Part shown: positions 17,769 to 27,550 of the stretch, piece by piece
Position numbering within the stretch: the stretch's first letter is position 1
Layout: each line of letters begins with the position of its first letter
Assembly (NCBI RefSeq): GCF_001463885.1
Contig: NZ_BBWQ01000024.1
Location: forward strand, 122,605 to 186,604
Origin: Aureimonas altamirensis
GTDB taxonomy: Bacteria; Pseudomonadota; Alphaproteobacteria; Rhizobiales; Rhizobiaceae
Direction of reading: 5' to 3'
DNA length: 64,000 bases
Notes under the pieces: generated by a model
The model's database searches: none
What the model saw: the letters and a program-made list of their open reading frames with translations, nothing else
Told to the model about the DNA's origin: nothing
Position numbers and translations under genes: made by a program

Positions 17769-19673
17769 ATGAGCGAAGCCACCGTCGCGAAACCGCAGCG
17801 CAAGCACCGGCGCGCGCTGCGGAAGAAAAGCCTGATGGCCACGACACTGGGCAGCATCGGTGTCGTCTATGGCGATATCGGCACCAGCCCCCTCTACGCG
17901 ATGAAGGAGTCTCTCCTTCATGTCGGCCACGCGCCGTCGCAAGCCGAGATCCTGGGCATCGTCTCGCTGCTGGTCTGGTCGCTGATCTTCGTGGTGACGG
18001 TCAAATACGTCGTGCTGATCCTGCGCGCCGACAATCAGGGCGAAGGCGGGGCCTTGTCGCTGATGGCGCTGGCGCAGAAGGCGCTGGTGCGCCCCAGCCG
18101 CGTCGTCATGGTTCTGGGCATGGTCGGGGCCGCGCTTTTCTACGGCGACGCGATCCTGACGCCGGCCGTGTCCGTGCTGTCGGCGGTCGAGGGCCTGAAG
18201 GTGACCTTGCCGTCGCTCGATCCGTTCATCGTGCCGATCTCCATCGCCATCATCATCGCGCTCTATTTCGTCCAGAGTTCCGGCACGGGCCGCGTCGCCG
18301 TGTTCTTCGGGCCCATCATGACGCTCTGGTTCATCACGCTTGCGGCCATCGGCCTTTTCCATATCGGCGATGCGCCGGTCATTCTGCATGCGCTGAACCC
18401 GCTGCATGCGCTCTGGTTCATGACCAGCCACGGCATCATCGGCTTTACCGTTCTGGGCTCCGTCTTCCTGTCGGTCACCGGCGCCGAGGCGCTGTATGCG
18501 GACATGGGCCATTTCGGCAAGCGGCCGATCCGCCTTGCATGGCTGTGGCTGGTGGGCCCGGCGTTGCTGATCAACTATCTCGGCCAGGGCGCCTTCGCGC
18601 TCAGCAGTCCGGCCGCCCTGCCCAACCTGTTCTTCCTGTCGGCGCCCGAATGGGCGCGGTTGCCGCTGGTGCTGCTGGCCACCCTGGCCACCATCATCGC
18701 CGGGCAGGCCGTCATTACCGGCGCCTTCTCCCTGTCCCAGCAGGCGATCCAGCTTGGCCTGCTGCCACGCCTGCAGATCGAGCATACCTCCGAGACGGAG
18801 CACGGGCAGATCTACGTTCCGACCGTCAACTGGCTGATGCTGGCGGGCGTCGTCGCGCTGATCCTCTTCTTCCAGGATTCCTCATCGCTGGCCTCGGCCT
18901 ACGGCATTGCCGTCACCGGAACGATGATCGTCACCAGCCTGCTGGCCATCGTCGTTCTCGCCTATGGCTGGAAATGGGGCCTCGGCCTTGCCGTCGTGAC
19001 GATGGTGCCATTCCTCATCATCGACTCCGCCTTCCTTGCGGCAAACCTGTTGAAGCTTGCCGATGGCGGCTACCTGCCGCTGGTCGTCGGTGCGCTGATC
19101 GTGCTTCTGATGTCCACCTGGGTCCGGGGCACCCGCCTTCTGACGGAAAAGGCCCGGCGCGACAGCCTGCCGATGCAGAGCTTCATCAAAAGCATGGCCG
19201 GCTCCGCCTCCGTTACACGGGTGCCCGGCACCGCCATGTACCTGACCGGCACGCCGGAGATCGTGCCCACCGCACTCCTGCACAACCTGAAGCACAATCG
19301 CGTCCTGCACGAGCATAATGTGATCGTGACGGTGAAGACGGCGAACTCGCCCTATGTCGCCGAGGCCGACCGGCTCGTCTATGAGGGCCTGTCACCCTCT
19401 TTCGAGCGCATCACCCTGCATTACGGTTTCCTGGAAGAGCCGAACCTCGTCCAGGCACTCATCCAGCTTCGGACGATGGGCATGAAGTTCGACGTGATGT
19501 CGACGACCTTCTTCGTCGGCAGGCGGTCTATCCGCCTTGCGCGGCAAAGCGAAATGCCACGCTGGCAGGGCAAGCTGTTCAAGAAGATGTCGCGCTATTC
19601 CTACGACGCGATCGATTATTTCCGCATTCCGGTCAACCGGGTGGTGGAGCTGGGCACCTACGTGACGCTGTAG
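17769..19673 (+). CDS. kup: Potassium uptake protein Kup (KUP/HAK/KT family)
   Basis: A 634-residue K+/H+ symporter of normal length. The ATG at 17769 begins a basic cytoplasmic tail and then ATTLGSIGVVYGDIGTSPLY, the hallmark first helix; NQGEGGALSLMAL follows. About twelve membrane helices precede a C-terminal cytosolic domain that begins near VPGTAMYLTG. It mediates constitutive low-affinity potassium uptake. The gene stands alone and ends 6 bp from the convergent thiD. Confidence 0.96.
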   Translation: MSEATVAKPQRKHRRALRKKSLMATTLGSIGVVYGDIGTSPLYAMKESLLHVGHAPSQAEILGIVSLLVWSLIFVVTVKYVVLILRADNQGEGGALSLMALAQKALVRPSRVVMVLGMVGAALFYGDAILTPAVSVLSAVEGLKVTLPSLDPFIVPISIAIIIALYFVQSSGTGRVAVFFGPIMTLWFITLAAIGLFHIGDAPVILHALNPLHALWFMTSHGIIGFTVLGSVFLSVTGAEALYADMGHFGKRPIRLAWLWLVGPALLINYLGQGAFALSSPAALPNLFFLSAPEWARLPLVLLATLATIIAGQAVITGAFSLSQQAIQLGLLPRLQIEHTSETEHGQIYVPTVNWLMLAGVVALILFFQDSSSLASAYGIAVTGTMIVTSLLAIVVLAYGWKWGLGLAVVTMVPFLIIDSAFLAANLLKLADGGYLPLVVGALIVLLMSTWVRGTRLLTEKARRDSLPMQSFIKSMAGSASVTRVPGTAMYLTGTPEIVPTALLHNLKHNRVLHEHNVIVTVKTANSPYVAEADRLVYEGLSPSFERITLHYGFLEEPNLVQALIQLRTMGMKFDVMSTTFFVGRRSIRLARQSEMPRWQGKLFKKMSRYSYDAIDYFRIPVNRVVELGTYVTL

Positions 19674-19679
19674 CGCCCG

Positions 19680-20483
19680 TCAGGCGGGCCACCATCGGTG
19701 AAAGTGATGGACCGGCCCGTGCCCCTTGCCGATGCCGAGCCCTTCGGCGGCGGCCAGGGCAGCGTGTAGATAGGCCTTCGCCGAGGCCGTCGCCTCGTCC
19801 AGGCTTTCGCCCTTCGCGCGGCCTGCGGCGATCGCCGCCGACAGGGTGCACCCCGTGCCATGGTCGTTGGTGGTGTGAAGCCGCGGCGCCACCAGCGCCA
19901 GCGGCTCGCCCACCGGGCGGAACAGCATGTCCCGGCACTCGGCGCCCCTGCCGTGCCCACCCTTGATCAGCACGGCGCCGGCCCCCATCGCCAGGATGCT
20001 GTGTGCCTGGCGCGCCAGTTCCTCGTCGTCCTGTGCCGGCTCGCGGCCGGTCAGAAGGGCCGCCTCCGGAAGGTTGGGCGTGACGATTTCCGCCAGCGGC
20101 AGCAGCATGCGCTTCAGATTATCGACGGCGCCCGGCTCCAGCAGGGTATCGCCCGACGTCGCGACCATGACGGGGTCCAGCACGGCGCGCCGCCCGTATG
20201 CGGCCAGCCGGTCGGCGATCGCTTCCGCCGTCGCGGCGGACGAGACCATGCCGATCTTGATCGCGCCGACATCCATGTCGGTCAGGACGGCGTCGATCTG
20301 GGCCGCCACCATTGCGGGCGACAGGGTCTCGATGGCCGTCACGCCCTGCGTGTTCTGCGCCGTTACAGCCGTCAGCACGCTCGTGCCGTAGACGCCGAGC
20401 GCCGAAAACGTCTTCAGGTCGGCCTGGATACCGGCGCCGCCGCCGGAATCCGAGCCGGCGATGGTCATGGCGATAATGGTCAT
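19680..20483 (-). CDS. thiD: Bifunctional hydroxymethylpyrimidine kinase / phosphomethylpyrimidine kinase
   Basis: A 267-residue ribokinase-fold enzyme of thiamine synthesis that phosphorylates HMP and then HMP-P. Family motifs: AGSDSGGGAGIQADLKTF at the N-terminus, LDPVMVATSGDTLL, PNLPEAALL, and the anion-hole/catalytic NDHGTGCTLSAAIA. No TPP riboswitch or other thi gene is visible nearby. It lies 52 bp downstream of a serine-hydrolase gene on the same strand. Confidence 0.95.
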   Translation of the reverse strand: MTIIAMTIAGSDSGGGAGIQADLKTFSALGVYGTSVLTAVTAQNTQGVTAIETLSPAMVAAQIDAVLTDMDVGAIKIGMVSSAATAEAIADRLAAYGRRAVLDPVMVATSGDTLLEPGAVDNLKRMLLPLAEIVTPNLPEAALLTGREPAQDDEELARQAHSILAMGAGAVLIKGGHGRGAECRDMLFRPVGEPLALVAPRLHTTNDHGTGCTLSAAIAAGRAKGESLDEATASAKAYLHAALAAAEGLGIGKGHGPVHHFHRWWPA

Positions 20484-20535
20484 TCGGCCTCCCGCAATAC
20501 TGAACCGCCGTGGATGGCGAGGCTGCCCGCCCCTG

Positions 20536-21777
20536 TCAATCCAGATGCCGCGCCACGGCCTCCAGGAAGTCGTACTCGTCGACCGGCCAGGAGCCCTCTG
20601 GCTTGGACTGGGCGCCCCACATGGCGATCACCACCTGCCGCCGCGGATTAATGTAGATATACTGTCCGAAGATGCCGATGGCGGCGAAGGCGCCATCCTG
20701 CTCGAACCCGTCATTCTGCGATACGGGCCACCACATGTAGCCGTAATCCACCATGCGCCCGCCGATTTCGTGCGGTGCACCGGCCTGCCGCACCCAGCCC
20801 TCCGGCAGGACGCGCTCGCCGCCGATGGTGCCGTCCTCCAGGATGAACTGGCCGAAGCGGGCATAGTCGCGCAGCGTCGCCGACAGGCCGCTTCCGCCGA
20901 CCTCCAGCCCATCCGGGGATTCAAGCCACCATGTCGCGTCCCGCTCCATGCCCGCGCGCGACCATATCTTTTCGGAGAGATAGTCGGCCAGCGGCCGGCC
21001 CGTCGCCGCGGCGACCAGTTCTCCCAGGATGTGCGTCTCGCCCGTCGAATAGGTCCAGACGGCGCCCGGCTCGCCCAAGCGGTCGAGAGAGCCCATGAAC
21101 TGCAGGATGGTATGGGGCTCCTGGCCGATCTGCAGGTCCAGCATGCGCCGGCGGTCGGATGTCGGGTCCGTATAGCGCTCGTTCCACTTGACGCCGGACG
21201 ACATCAGCAGGATCTGGCGGATCGTGACCCCGTCATAGACGGTTCCCTTGAGTGCCGGCAGGTAGGTGTCCACGCGATCGTCGATCCGCTCTATCGACCC
21301 GTCACGGATGGCGGCCCCCACAAGCGTCGAGGTGATCGACTTGGCGATCGACATCGACATCCAGCGCGTCTTCTCGTCATTGCCGAGCTCGTAATCCTCG
21401 AAGACGGTTTCGCCGTTCTTGAGCACCATCAGCGCGGCAACGCGGTTCATCGACATGTAGTCGTAGAGATCGTAGTTCTTGCCGCCGGACGGAATGACCA
21501 GTCCGTCGAGGCTGCGTGACGAGGGCGCAAACGCGCGCACCGGGCCGCCCGCCGCGACGATGCGGGTCGGGAACAGCCGGTCTATGTTGCGGAAGGTGCG
21601 CACCTGCCGGTCCGGCAAGAGCTTGCCGTCATACATTTCCTGCACCGTGCCGATATCGGCCGCATCCGCGCCCCGCTCCTGCGAAAATGCAGGCGCCGCG
21701 AGGCAGCCGAAGGTCAACAGGCCGGCAATAACGATCCGCCGCAAGGACCGGTCAAAGGCATATCGATATCCGGGCAT
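20536..21777 (-). CDS. Exported serine hydrolase, beta-lactamase class C / NylB-like
   Basis: A 413-residue protein with a signal peptide (IVIAGLLTFGCLAAPAFSQ), if started at the ATG at 21777; a longer in-frame start at 21843 would bury the signal and is rejected. The catalytic Ser143-Ile-Ala-Lys146 (SxxK) and Tyr243-Ser-Thr (YxS/N) identify the penicillin-binding/beta-lactamase fold, in the branch of 6-aminohexanoate-dimer hydrolase. It probably hydrolyses an ester or amide in the periplasm. It is divergent from the SleB-like gene. Confidence 0.88.
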   Translation of the reverse strand: MPGYRYAFDRSLRRIVIAGLLTFGCLAAPAFSQERGADAADIGTVQEMYDGKLLPDRQVRTFRNIDRLFPTRIVAAGGPVRAFAPSSRSLDGLVIPSGGKNYDLYDYMSMNRVAALMVLKNGETVFEDYELGNDEKTRWMSMSIAKSITSTLVGAAIRDGSIERIDDRVDTYLPALKGTVYDGVTIRQILLMSSGVKWNERYTDPTSDRRRMLDLQIGQEPHTILQFMGSLDRLGEPGAVWTYSTGETHILGELVAAATGRPLADYLSEKIWSRAGMERDATWWLESPDGLEVGGSGLSATLRDYARFGQFILEDGTIGGERVLPEGWVRQAGAPHEIGGRMVDYGYMWWPVSQNDGFEQDGAFAAIGIFGQYIYINPRRQVVIAMWGAQSKPEGSWPVDEYDFLEAVARHLD

Positions 21778-21960
21778 CGGCGTCACCCACTGTAAATTCA
21801 ACCATCGGTTGCCTCTTCCAGACCAAAGCCGATGCCAATGCAAGGGGCGTCATGCATGCGATCCATTGTCGCACGGGATAGAAATGGGGTTCCCCTGCCC
21901 AGTTCTCGCCGCATCCCGCCAATAGCGCTTGACCTGGGGACAATTACATTCACGGATAAG

Positions 21961-22626
21961 ATGAACATATCGGACGTTGCTGCCAACAAGGCCGTCAGGG
22001 CCCTGTCGATGCTTGCTCTATGTGCACTCGCCGCCTGCCAGTCTACGGATATGGCTGAGCTTGCACCCAAGAAGCAGATCAATCCGAAGGACAAGGAATG
22101 CTTGGCGAGAGCCATGTATTTCGAATCCAACCGATCCAGCGACGAGGGTATGCTGGCAGTCGGAACGGTTGTGATGAACCGCGTCGGCTCCGAAAGTTAT
22201 CCGGAATCCGTCTGCGGTGTCGTCGGGCAGAAGAATCAGTTCGCGAGCGGCGTGATGACGCGCCCCATGAAGGCCGGCAAGGAGCGCGCGGAGCGCGTTG
22301 CCGAGGCGGTTCTGCAGGGCGAGCGCCACGCGCTTGTCGGCAATGCCATGTATTTTCACACGGCGGGCCTCAGCTTCGGCTATCCGAACATGAACTACGT
22401 TGCGGTGGCTGGCGGAAACGCCTTCTACCAGAGGCTGTCGCGCCAGTTGCGCGAGGGGCGGCGGATGACGTCGCAAAGCGAAGCGCGCACGGCGCAGGCG
22501 GCACACATGGCCGCCGGCAACCCCATCGTGATGTCAATTGCGCCCGAAGCGGAGCCGGCCAACCGCAATGGCGCCGGCTCCGGTATCCTGCAGGCTCTAA
22601 AGGCCGCGCAAGTCGACCGGAAGTAG
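21961..22626 (+). CDS. SleB-type cell wall hydrolase lipoprotein
   Basis: A 221-residue protein. The ATG at 21961 starts a lipoprotein signal with lipobox LAAC (Cys26); the longer upstream frame lacks this and is not used. The domain from [17 protein letters not shown] through VMNRV and [11 protein letters not shown] is the SleB hydrolase fold (Hydrolase_2), a lytic transglycosylase-like peptidoglycan enzyme. It is anchored to a membrane facing the periplasm. Its 3' end overlaps the convergent aldehyde dehydrogenase by 30 bp. Confidence 0.92.
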   Translation: MNISDVAANKAVRALSMLALCALAACQSTDMAELAPKKQINPKDKECLARAMYFESNRSSDEGMLAVGTVVMNRVGSESYPESVCGVVGQKNQFASGVMTRPMKAGKERAERVAEAVLQGERHALVGNAMYFHTAGLSFGYPNMNYVAVAGGNAFYQRLSRQLREGRRMTSQSEARTAQAAHMAAGNPIVMSIAPEAEPANRNGAGSGILQALKAAQVDRK

Positions 22627-24126
22627 CTCTTCCGGGAAGTCCTGGTAGGACACCGGCCGCAGGAAGCGGTCGATGGCCATGCCGCCGACGGAGGTGGAAC
22701 GCCCGTCCGACGTGGACGGGAACGGCCCGCCATGCACCATGGCGGGAGAAACCTCGACACCCGTTCCGAAGCCGTTGACGAGAAGGCGGCCAGCCTTGCG
22801 CTCCAGCAGCGGCAGCAGCGCCTTGACCCGCTCTCCATCCGACTGCGCGATATGCAGCGCGATGGTCAACTGGCCCTCGATCCCTTCCAGGATCTCGCGC
22901 AATTCGGTTTCGTCCTTGCAGCGGACCACCAGCGATGCGGCGCCGAACACCTCATCGTGCAGCGACGGATCGGCCGTGAAGTCTGCGCCCGAAACGGCAA
23001 ACAGCGCCGGCTGCCCCTGGCATCCCTGCCCCGGCTGGCCACGGCCGAGTTCACTGACGGCCGCGTTGCCGGCAAGGCTGGAAACGCCGTCGGCGAACGC
23101 CTTGTGAATGCCGGGCGTCAGCATCGTCTGCGCCGCGATGCCACCGAGCGCGGCGGCTGCGGCCTTTTCGAACGCCGTTACCTCCGGGCCTTCGACTGCC
23201 AGGATGAGGCCGGGGTTGGTGCAGAACTGGCCGGAGCCGAGCGTGACCGACTGGGCGAAGGCGGTGGCGATGGCCTCGCCCCGCTCGGCCAGCGCGCCCG
23301 GCATCAGCAGCACGGGGTTGATGGAGCTCATCTCCGCATAGACGGGGATCGGAACCGGCCTGTCCTGCGCGATCTTCATGAGGGCCGTGCCGCCCCCGCG
23401 CGACCCGGTGAAGCCGACCGCCTTGATGCGGGCATCGGCGACAAGGCCCTGGCCGATCTTGCGGCCGGTATCGAACAGCAGCGCGAAGGTGCCGGCCGGC
23501 ATGCCCTTGTCGGCCACGGCCTTCTGCACGGCACGTCCCACCAGTTCGGACGTGCCGAGATGGGCCGAGTGGGCCTTGGTGATGACCGGACAGCCTGCTG
23601 CAAGGGCCGAAGCGGTATCACCGCCGGCAATCGAGAAGGCCAGAGGGAAATTGGAGGCCGAGAAGACGGCAACCGGGCCAAGGCCGATCATGTGGGCGCG
23701 CAGTTCGGGCTTGCGGGCCGGCTTGCGCGTCTCGTCCGCTGCATCCTTCACCGTCCGCAGGAAAGTCTTCTTGCGCACGATATCGGCGAAGAAGCGGAGC
23801 TGGCCGACGGTGCGTCCGCGCTCGCCCTCGATACGGCCGCGCGGCAGGCCACTTTCGGCAACGCAGCGCTCGATCAGTTCGTCACCGAGGGCCATGATGT
23901 TGTCGGCGATGGCTTCCAGGAAGGCAGCGCGCTCTTCCAGCGGACGGTTGCGATAATCGTCGAAGGCAGCCTCGGCCAGCGCACAGGCCTGCTCGAGGTC
24001 GGCCTCGGTGGCGCCGCCGAAAGCGGGCTCGAGCGTCGTGCCGGTGGCAGGGTCGAAGGCACGGGCCTCGCCATTGACGCCACGTACGGCCTTACCGCCT
24101 ATGAGGTTCTCGCCGGTGATCGGCAT
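22597..24126 (-). CDS. 2,5-dioxovalerate (alpha-ketoglutarate semialdehyde) dehydrogenase
   Basis: A 509-residue NAD(P)-dependent aldehyde dehydrogenase. Catalytic Cys302 ([10 protein letters not shown]), Glu265 ([10 protein letters not shown]) and Asn159 (SASNFPLAF) are present, and EMSSINPV with GSGQFCTNP are typical of the ketoglutarate-semialdehyde group that ends non-phosphorylative pentose, uronate or hydroxyproline degradation. The ATG at 24126 has an AAGGGAGA ribosome site. The rest of such a pathway is not in the window. Confidence 0.88.
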   Translation of the reverse strand: MPITGENLIGGKAVRGVNGEARAFDPATGTTLEPAFGGATEADLEQACALAEAAFDDYRNRPLEERAAFLEAIADNIMALGDELIERCVAESGLPRGRIEGERGRTVGQLRFFADIVRKKTFLRTVKDAADETRKPARKPELRAHMIGLGPVAVFSASNFPLAFSIAGGDTASALAAGCPVITKAHSAHLGTSELVGRAVQKAVADKGMPAGTFALLFDTGRKIGQGLVADARIKAVGFTGSRGGGTALMKIAQDRPVPIPVYAEMSSINPVLLMPGALAERGEAIATAFAQSVTLGSGQFCTNPGLILAVEGPEVTAFEKAAAAALGGIAAQTMLTPGIHKAFADGVSSLAGNAAVSELGRGQPGQGCQGQPALFAVSGADFTADPSLHDEVFGAASLVVRCKDETELREILEGIEGQLTIALHIAQSDGERVKALLPLLERKAGRLLVNGFGTGVEVSPAMVHGGPFPSTSDGRSTSVGGMAIDRFLRPVSYQDFPEELLPVDLRGL

Positions 24127-24151
24127 ATGGGCTCTCCCTTGTATCGATCCT

Positions 24152-24173
24152 TTTCGCCGGGGAACCGGCGAAA
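24152..24173. promoter_or_regulatory. 22-bp inverted repeat upstream of the aldehyde dehydrogenase
   Basis: TTTCGCCGG, a GGAA centre and CCGGCGAAA form a perfect 9-bp inverted repeat, 26 bp upstream of the dehydrogenase start codon on the minus strand. It could be an operator or a 5'-leader hairpin. Confidence 0.4.
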
Positions 24174-24307
24174 CAATGGATTTTGCAGACAATGTGCAAA
24201 TCCACGGCGCATACCTTTCGCAAGGGAGGCCCAACGTCAAGGCATGGACGCGGAGCGCGGCTGCCGGTGATGCCGTTTGCAGGCAACCCGGCAGTTCAGG
24301 ACGGTGG

Positions 24308-25348
24308 TTAACCCGCGTGCGTTGATGCCCGCACGATGGGGGCGACTTCCGTGCCCAGGAGCTCGATCGAACGCTTCATCGCGGCCGTCTCCAAAGAGGC
24401 GGTACTCATCTGGAACGTAATGCGCGAGAGGCCGCCGAGCGTCTCGCTTGCCCGAAGCATCTTGGCAGAAACCGTTGCCGGATCGCCGATCAGGAACGCC
24501 CCTTCCGGGCTCGCCATGGCGTCGAACTGTTCCCGTGACGGTGGCGGCCAGCCGCGCTCGCGGCCGATCCTGCCGGTCAGATGCGCCCAGCCGGGAAAGA
24601 ACGCATCCCGGGCCGCCGCGTCGGTTTCGCCGACGAAGCCCATCGCATGGATGCCCACCTTGAGGGTGTCGGGGCTATGCCCGGCGCTTTTGCCGGCCTC
24701 GCGATAAAGCTCGACGAGCGGGCGGAACCGCTCGAAGGTGCCGCCTATGATCGCCACCATCAGCGGCAGGCCAAGCGTGCCCGCGCGCGCAAACGAGCGC
24801 GGCGTGCCGCCGACGCCGATCCACAGCGGCAGGCGCGGCTGATGGGGGCGCGGATAGATGCCCTGCCCCTCAAGGGGCGCGCGGAAGCGGCCCTTCCAGA
24901 TCGGGAAGGTCGTCCCGTTCAGCTTCAGGAGAAGATCGAGCTTTTCGGCGAAGAGCTCGTCATAGTCCCGCGGGTCGGCACCGAAGAGCGGATAGGCTTC
25001 GCCGAAAGAGCCCCGCCCCACGACGATTTCGGCGCGGCCCCTGGCGATCAGGTCGAGCGTGGCGAACTCCTGGAAGATGCGGACAGGGTCGGCGGCGCTC
25101 AGCACCGTCACGGCGCTCGTCAGTCTGATCCGGCTGGTGCGGGCGGCGGCGGCGGCCAGGATGATGGGCGGTGCCGAATCCAGAAACTCGGCACGATGGT
25201 GCTCGCCGATACCGAAGACATCCAGCCCGGCCCGGTCGGCAACCTCGACCTCATCGAGCAGATCGGCCATGCGGTCCGTTGCCGAAGGCGGTTTGCCCGT
25301 CGCCGGATCCGGCAGAATGGCGGCAAAGCTGTCGATACCGATTTCCAT
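24308..25348 (-). CDS. LLM-class flavin-dependent oxidoreductase (luciferase-like)
   Basis: A 346-residue bacterial-luciferase-fold protein: [15 protein letters not shown] start, [35 protein letters not shown] and [13 protein letters not shown] are typical of the family, which uses FMNH2 or F420. The ATG at 25348 is used; the long upstream extension lies antisense of nothing recognisable and within pirin's end. It is 49 bp downstream of the pirin gene and probably co-transcribed. Substrate unknown. Confidence 0.88.
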   Translation of the reverse strand: MEIGIDSFAAILPDPATGKPPSATDRMADLLDEVEVADRAGLDVFGIGEHHRAEFLDSAPPIILAAAAARTSRIRLTSAVTVLSAADPVRIFQEFATLDLIARGRAEIVVGRGSFGEAYPLFGADPRDYDELFAEKLDLLLKLNGTTFPIWKGRFRAPLEGQGIYPRPHQPRLPLWIGVGGTPRSFARAGTLGLPLMVAIIGGTFERFRPLVELYREAGKSAGHSPDTLKVGIHAMGFVGETDAAARDAFFPGWAHLTGRIGRERGWPPPSREQFDAMASPEGAFLIGDPATVSAKMLRASETLGGLSRITFQMSTASLETAAMKRSIELLGTEVAPIVRASTHAG

Positions 25349-25397
25349 GCATATGTCCTTCAATTCGGGGCGCCAGGTGTGAAAACGCGCCGGCCGC

Positions 25398-26339
25398 TCA
25401 GCCCGGAAGCGGAATATGCTCGTCCCGGTCGTCGACCGGCAGATCGAAGCGCCCCTTGCCCCAGTTCTGTGCCCGCCATTCGGCTTTTGCCTCTTCGATG
25501 CGCTCCTGCGAGGACGCAACGAAATTCCACCAGATGTAACGGGGACCGGGAAGCGTCGCACCGCCGAGGATCATCAGCCGTGCGCCCCTGTCGCCCCCGG
25601 CAACCGTGATCCTGTCGCCGGGGCGGAAGACCATCATCCGGCCCGCTTCGAACTCCTGCCCGGCGATCGAGATCGAGCCTTCGACGATGTAGATGCCCCG
25701 GTCCTCGTGATCGTCGGGCATCGGCAACAGGCCTTCCGCATCCAGCTTCACGTCGGCGTAGAAGGTCTGCGAGTACATGGTGGCCGGGGCATTCTGCCCA
25801 TAGGCGCTGCCGAGAATGAGCCGCACCTGTGCGCCGCGATCCTCGATCACCGGCAGGGCGCTCCTGCCATGGTGCTCGAATGTCGGCGCCATATCCTCCT
25901 GACGTTCGGGCAGTGCCAGCCAGGTCTGGATACCGAACAGGCTGTTCGGGCCGCTTCGGGCGGCTGCGGAGGTACGCTCGGAATGGGTCACGCCGCGCCC
26001 GGCGACCATCCAGTTCAACTCGCCGGGTTGGATCGTCTGGTCGGCCCCGGTGCTGTCCCGGTGATGAAAGTCGCCGCGAAACAGATAGGTGACGGTGCCA
26101 AGCCCGATATGCGGGTGCGGCCGAACATCGACGCCCTGGCCGGTCAGGAATTCGGCCGGCCCGGCCTGGTCGAAGAAGATGAACGGTCCGACCATCTGCC
26201 GCTTCGGCGCCGGCAAAGCGCGCCGAACCTCGAAACCGCCGAGATCGCGAGAGCGCGGAACGATGAGGGTTTCGATGGCATCGAGGCCGACGTCATCGGG
26301 GCAGCCGGGGTCGATCGCCGGATTCCAGCTCATGCGCAT
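25398..26339 (-). CDS. Pirin family protein
   Basis: A 313-residue bicupin. The metal-binding N-terminal cupin shows RPHPHIGLGTVTYLFRG with HHRDSTG, and the GVTHSERT signature follows. Bacterial pirins are iron- or nickel-binding proteins, some with quercetinase activity. It heads a probable operon with the LLM oxidoreductase and lies downstream of a co-directional LysR gene. The start may be 26339 or 26333. Confidence 0.93.
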   Translation of the reverse strand: MRMSWNPAIDPGCPDDVGLDAIETLIVPRSRDLGGFEVRRALPAPKRQMVGPFIFFDQAGPAEFLTGQGVDVRPHPHIGLGTVTYLFRGDFHHRDSTGADQTIQPGELNWMVAGRGVTHSERTSAAARSGPNSLFGIQTWLALPERQEDMAPTFEHHGRSALPVIEDRGAQVRLILGSAYGQNAPATMYSQTFYADVKLDAEGLLPMPDDHEDRGIYIVEGSISIAGQEFEAGRMMVFRPGDRITVAGGDRGARLMILGGATLPGPRYIWWNFVASSQERIEEAKAEWRAQNWGKGRFDLPVDDRDEHIPLPG

Positions 26340-26500
26340 TCTCCTCTTCCGGGCTTTGGACAGGCTTCGCCCTCGCCGATGCGAACGCCTAAGCTGGCGT
26401 ATTGCCGCCGGCCCGACTAGCCCCGCGCCGCGTCATGCTGTGTTGCCGAAAGTGGAACGTGCGGGCGATGCAGGTTCGGCAAGCGCCGCTCCGGTCATGT

Positions 26501-27394
26501 CTAGTCGTCGCGACCCCAGATGTCCGAATTTCGTGCGAAATACTCGATCATCATCTCCGTCAGCACTCGCACTTTCCGCGTCGGGTGCTGACCTGGCGGG
26601 CGGACGACGAATGTGGCTCCCGCCGGCACCGGATAGCCGGTCATGATGGGCACCAACGCGCCGGAGGCCAGATATTCATAGGTGATGCAATCCGGCAGCC
26701 AGGCGATACCGAGATCGGCGGCGGCGGCGGCAGCAAGCGCCGTGGCGCTATCGGCCTTGAACCTTCCCTGCGGCTGGACGGTGACGATCTTGCCGCCATC
26801 CAGGAACTGCCAGGTTTCGGTTCCCTGCATGAGCGCTTGATGACTAGCGATTTCGGCCGGTGTTTGCGGAGACCCATGCGCTCTGACATAGGCCGGGCTT
26901 GCGACGAGCTTGCCAAGGATCGGCCCGACGCGCCGGGCGATCAGGTTGGAATCCGGAAGGTAGGCGCCCCGGATCGCGCAGTCGAACCCTTCCGAAATGA
27001 GGTCGACGAAGCGATCGCTGTAGGAGGTATGAATCTGGAGCTGCGGATGCCGGCGCGCCATCTCCGCAATGACGGGGGCAAAATGCGTCGGACCGAACGT
27101 CAGCGGCATCGCAACCCTGAAGACGCCGCGCAGTTCGCCGTTGGGAATGATCGTTTCCCTGGCCCTGTCGATCTCGGCGCTGGCGCGTGCCGCATGCTCC
27201 CTGAATGTGATGCCCGCCTCGGTCAGCGCGGCGCCGCGGGTGGTTCGCGCAAGAAGCTGGACGCCAAGCTGCGCTTCGATCCGCAGAAGCCGCCGGCTGA
27301 CGATCGACTTGGAGAGGCCAAGCCGACGTGCCGCAGCCGTCACGCCCCCTGCATCGGCCACGGCGACGAACGTTCGAAGATGCTCGATATCCAT
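26501..27394 (-). CDS. LysR-family transcriptional regulator
   Basis: A 297-residue regulator; the ATG at 27394 starts MDIEHLRTFVAVADAGGVTA and the helix-turn-helix AARRLGLSKSIVSRRL. The longer frame to 28219 is antisense to the UbiB-like gene and is spurious. It is a close paralogue of the LysR at 35622-36515: same length, and most of GPTHFA, HTSYSDRFVDLISEGFDCAIR and HQALMQGTETWQ are shared. It is divergent from the UbiB-like gene and upstream of pirin. Confidence 0.93.
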   Translation of the reverse strand: MDIEHLRTFVAVADAGGVTAAARRLGLSKSIVSRRLLRIEAQLGVQLLARTTRGAALTEAGITFREHAARASAEIDRARETIIPNGELRGVFRVAMPLTFGPTHFAPVIAEMARRHPQLQIHTSYSDRFVDLISEGFDCAIRGAYLPDSNLIARRVGPILGKLVASPAYVRAHGSPQTPAEIASHQALMQGTETWQFLDGGKIVTVQPQGRFKADSATALAAAAAADLGIAWLPDCITYEYLASGALVPIMTGYPVPAGATFVVRPPGQHPTRKVRVLTEMMIEYFARNSDIWGRDD

Positions 27395-27550
27395 TTCGGC
27401 GTCCCTTATTCTGCAACACGGCCTGGCGGACCATTGCACGGCCGCCTCGCTCGAGGGAATGGCAAGTCGTGGCCGGGCCAAAGGGGTCTTGTGCGGGAAA
27501 CGCCCTACATGGGGATGGTCCACTGCCGGACTTTTCAAAGAGAGGCGTGC

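Noticed and set aside
17488..17772. 94-codon frame overlapping the kup start
   Set aside because: No domain, no good ribosome site and random-looking composition; described only within the intergenic entry.
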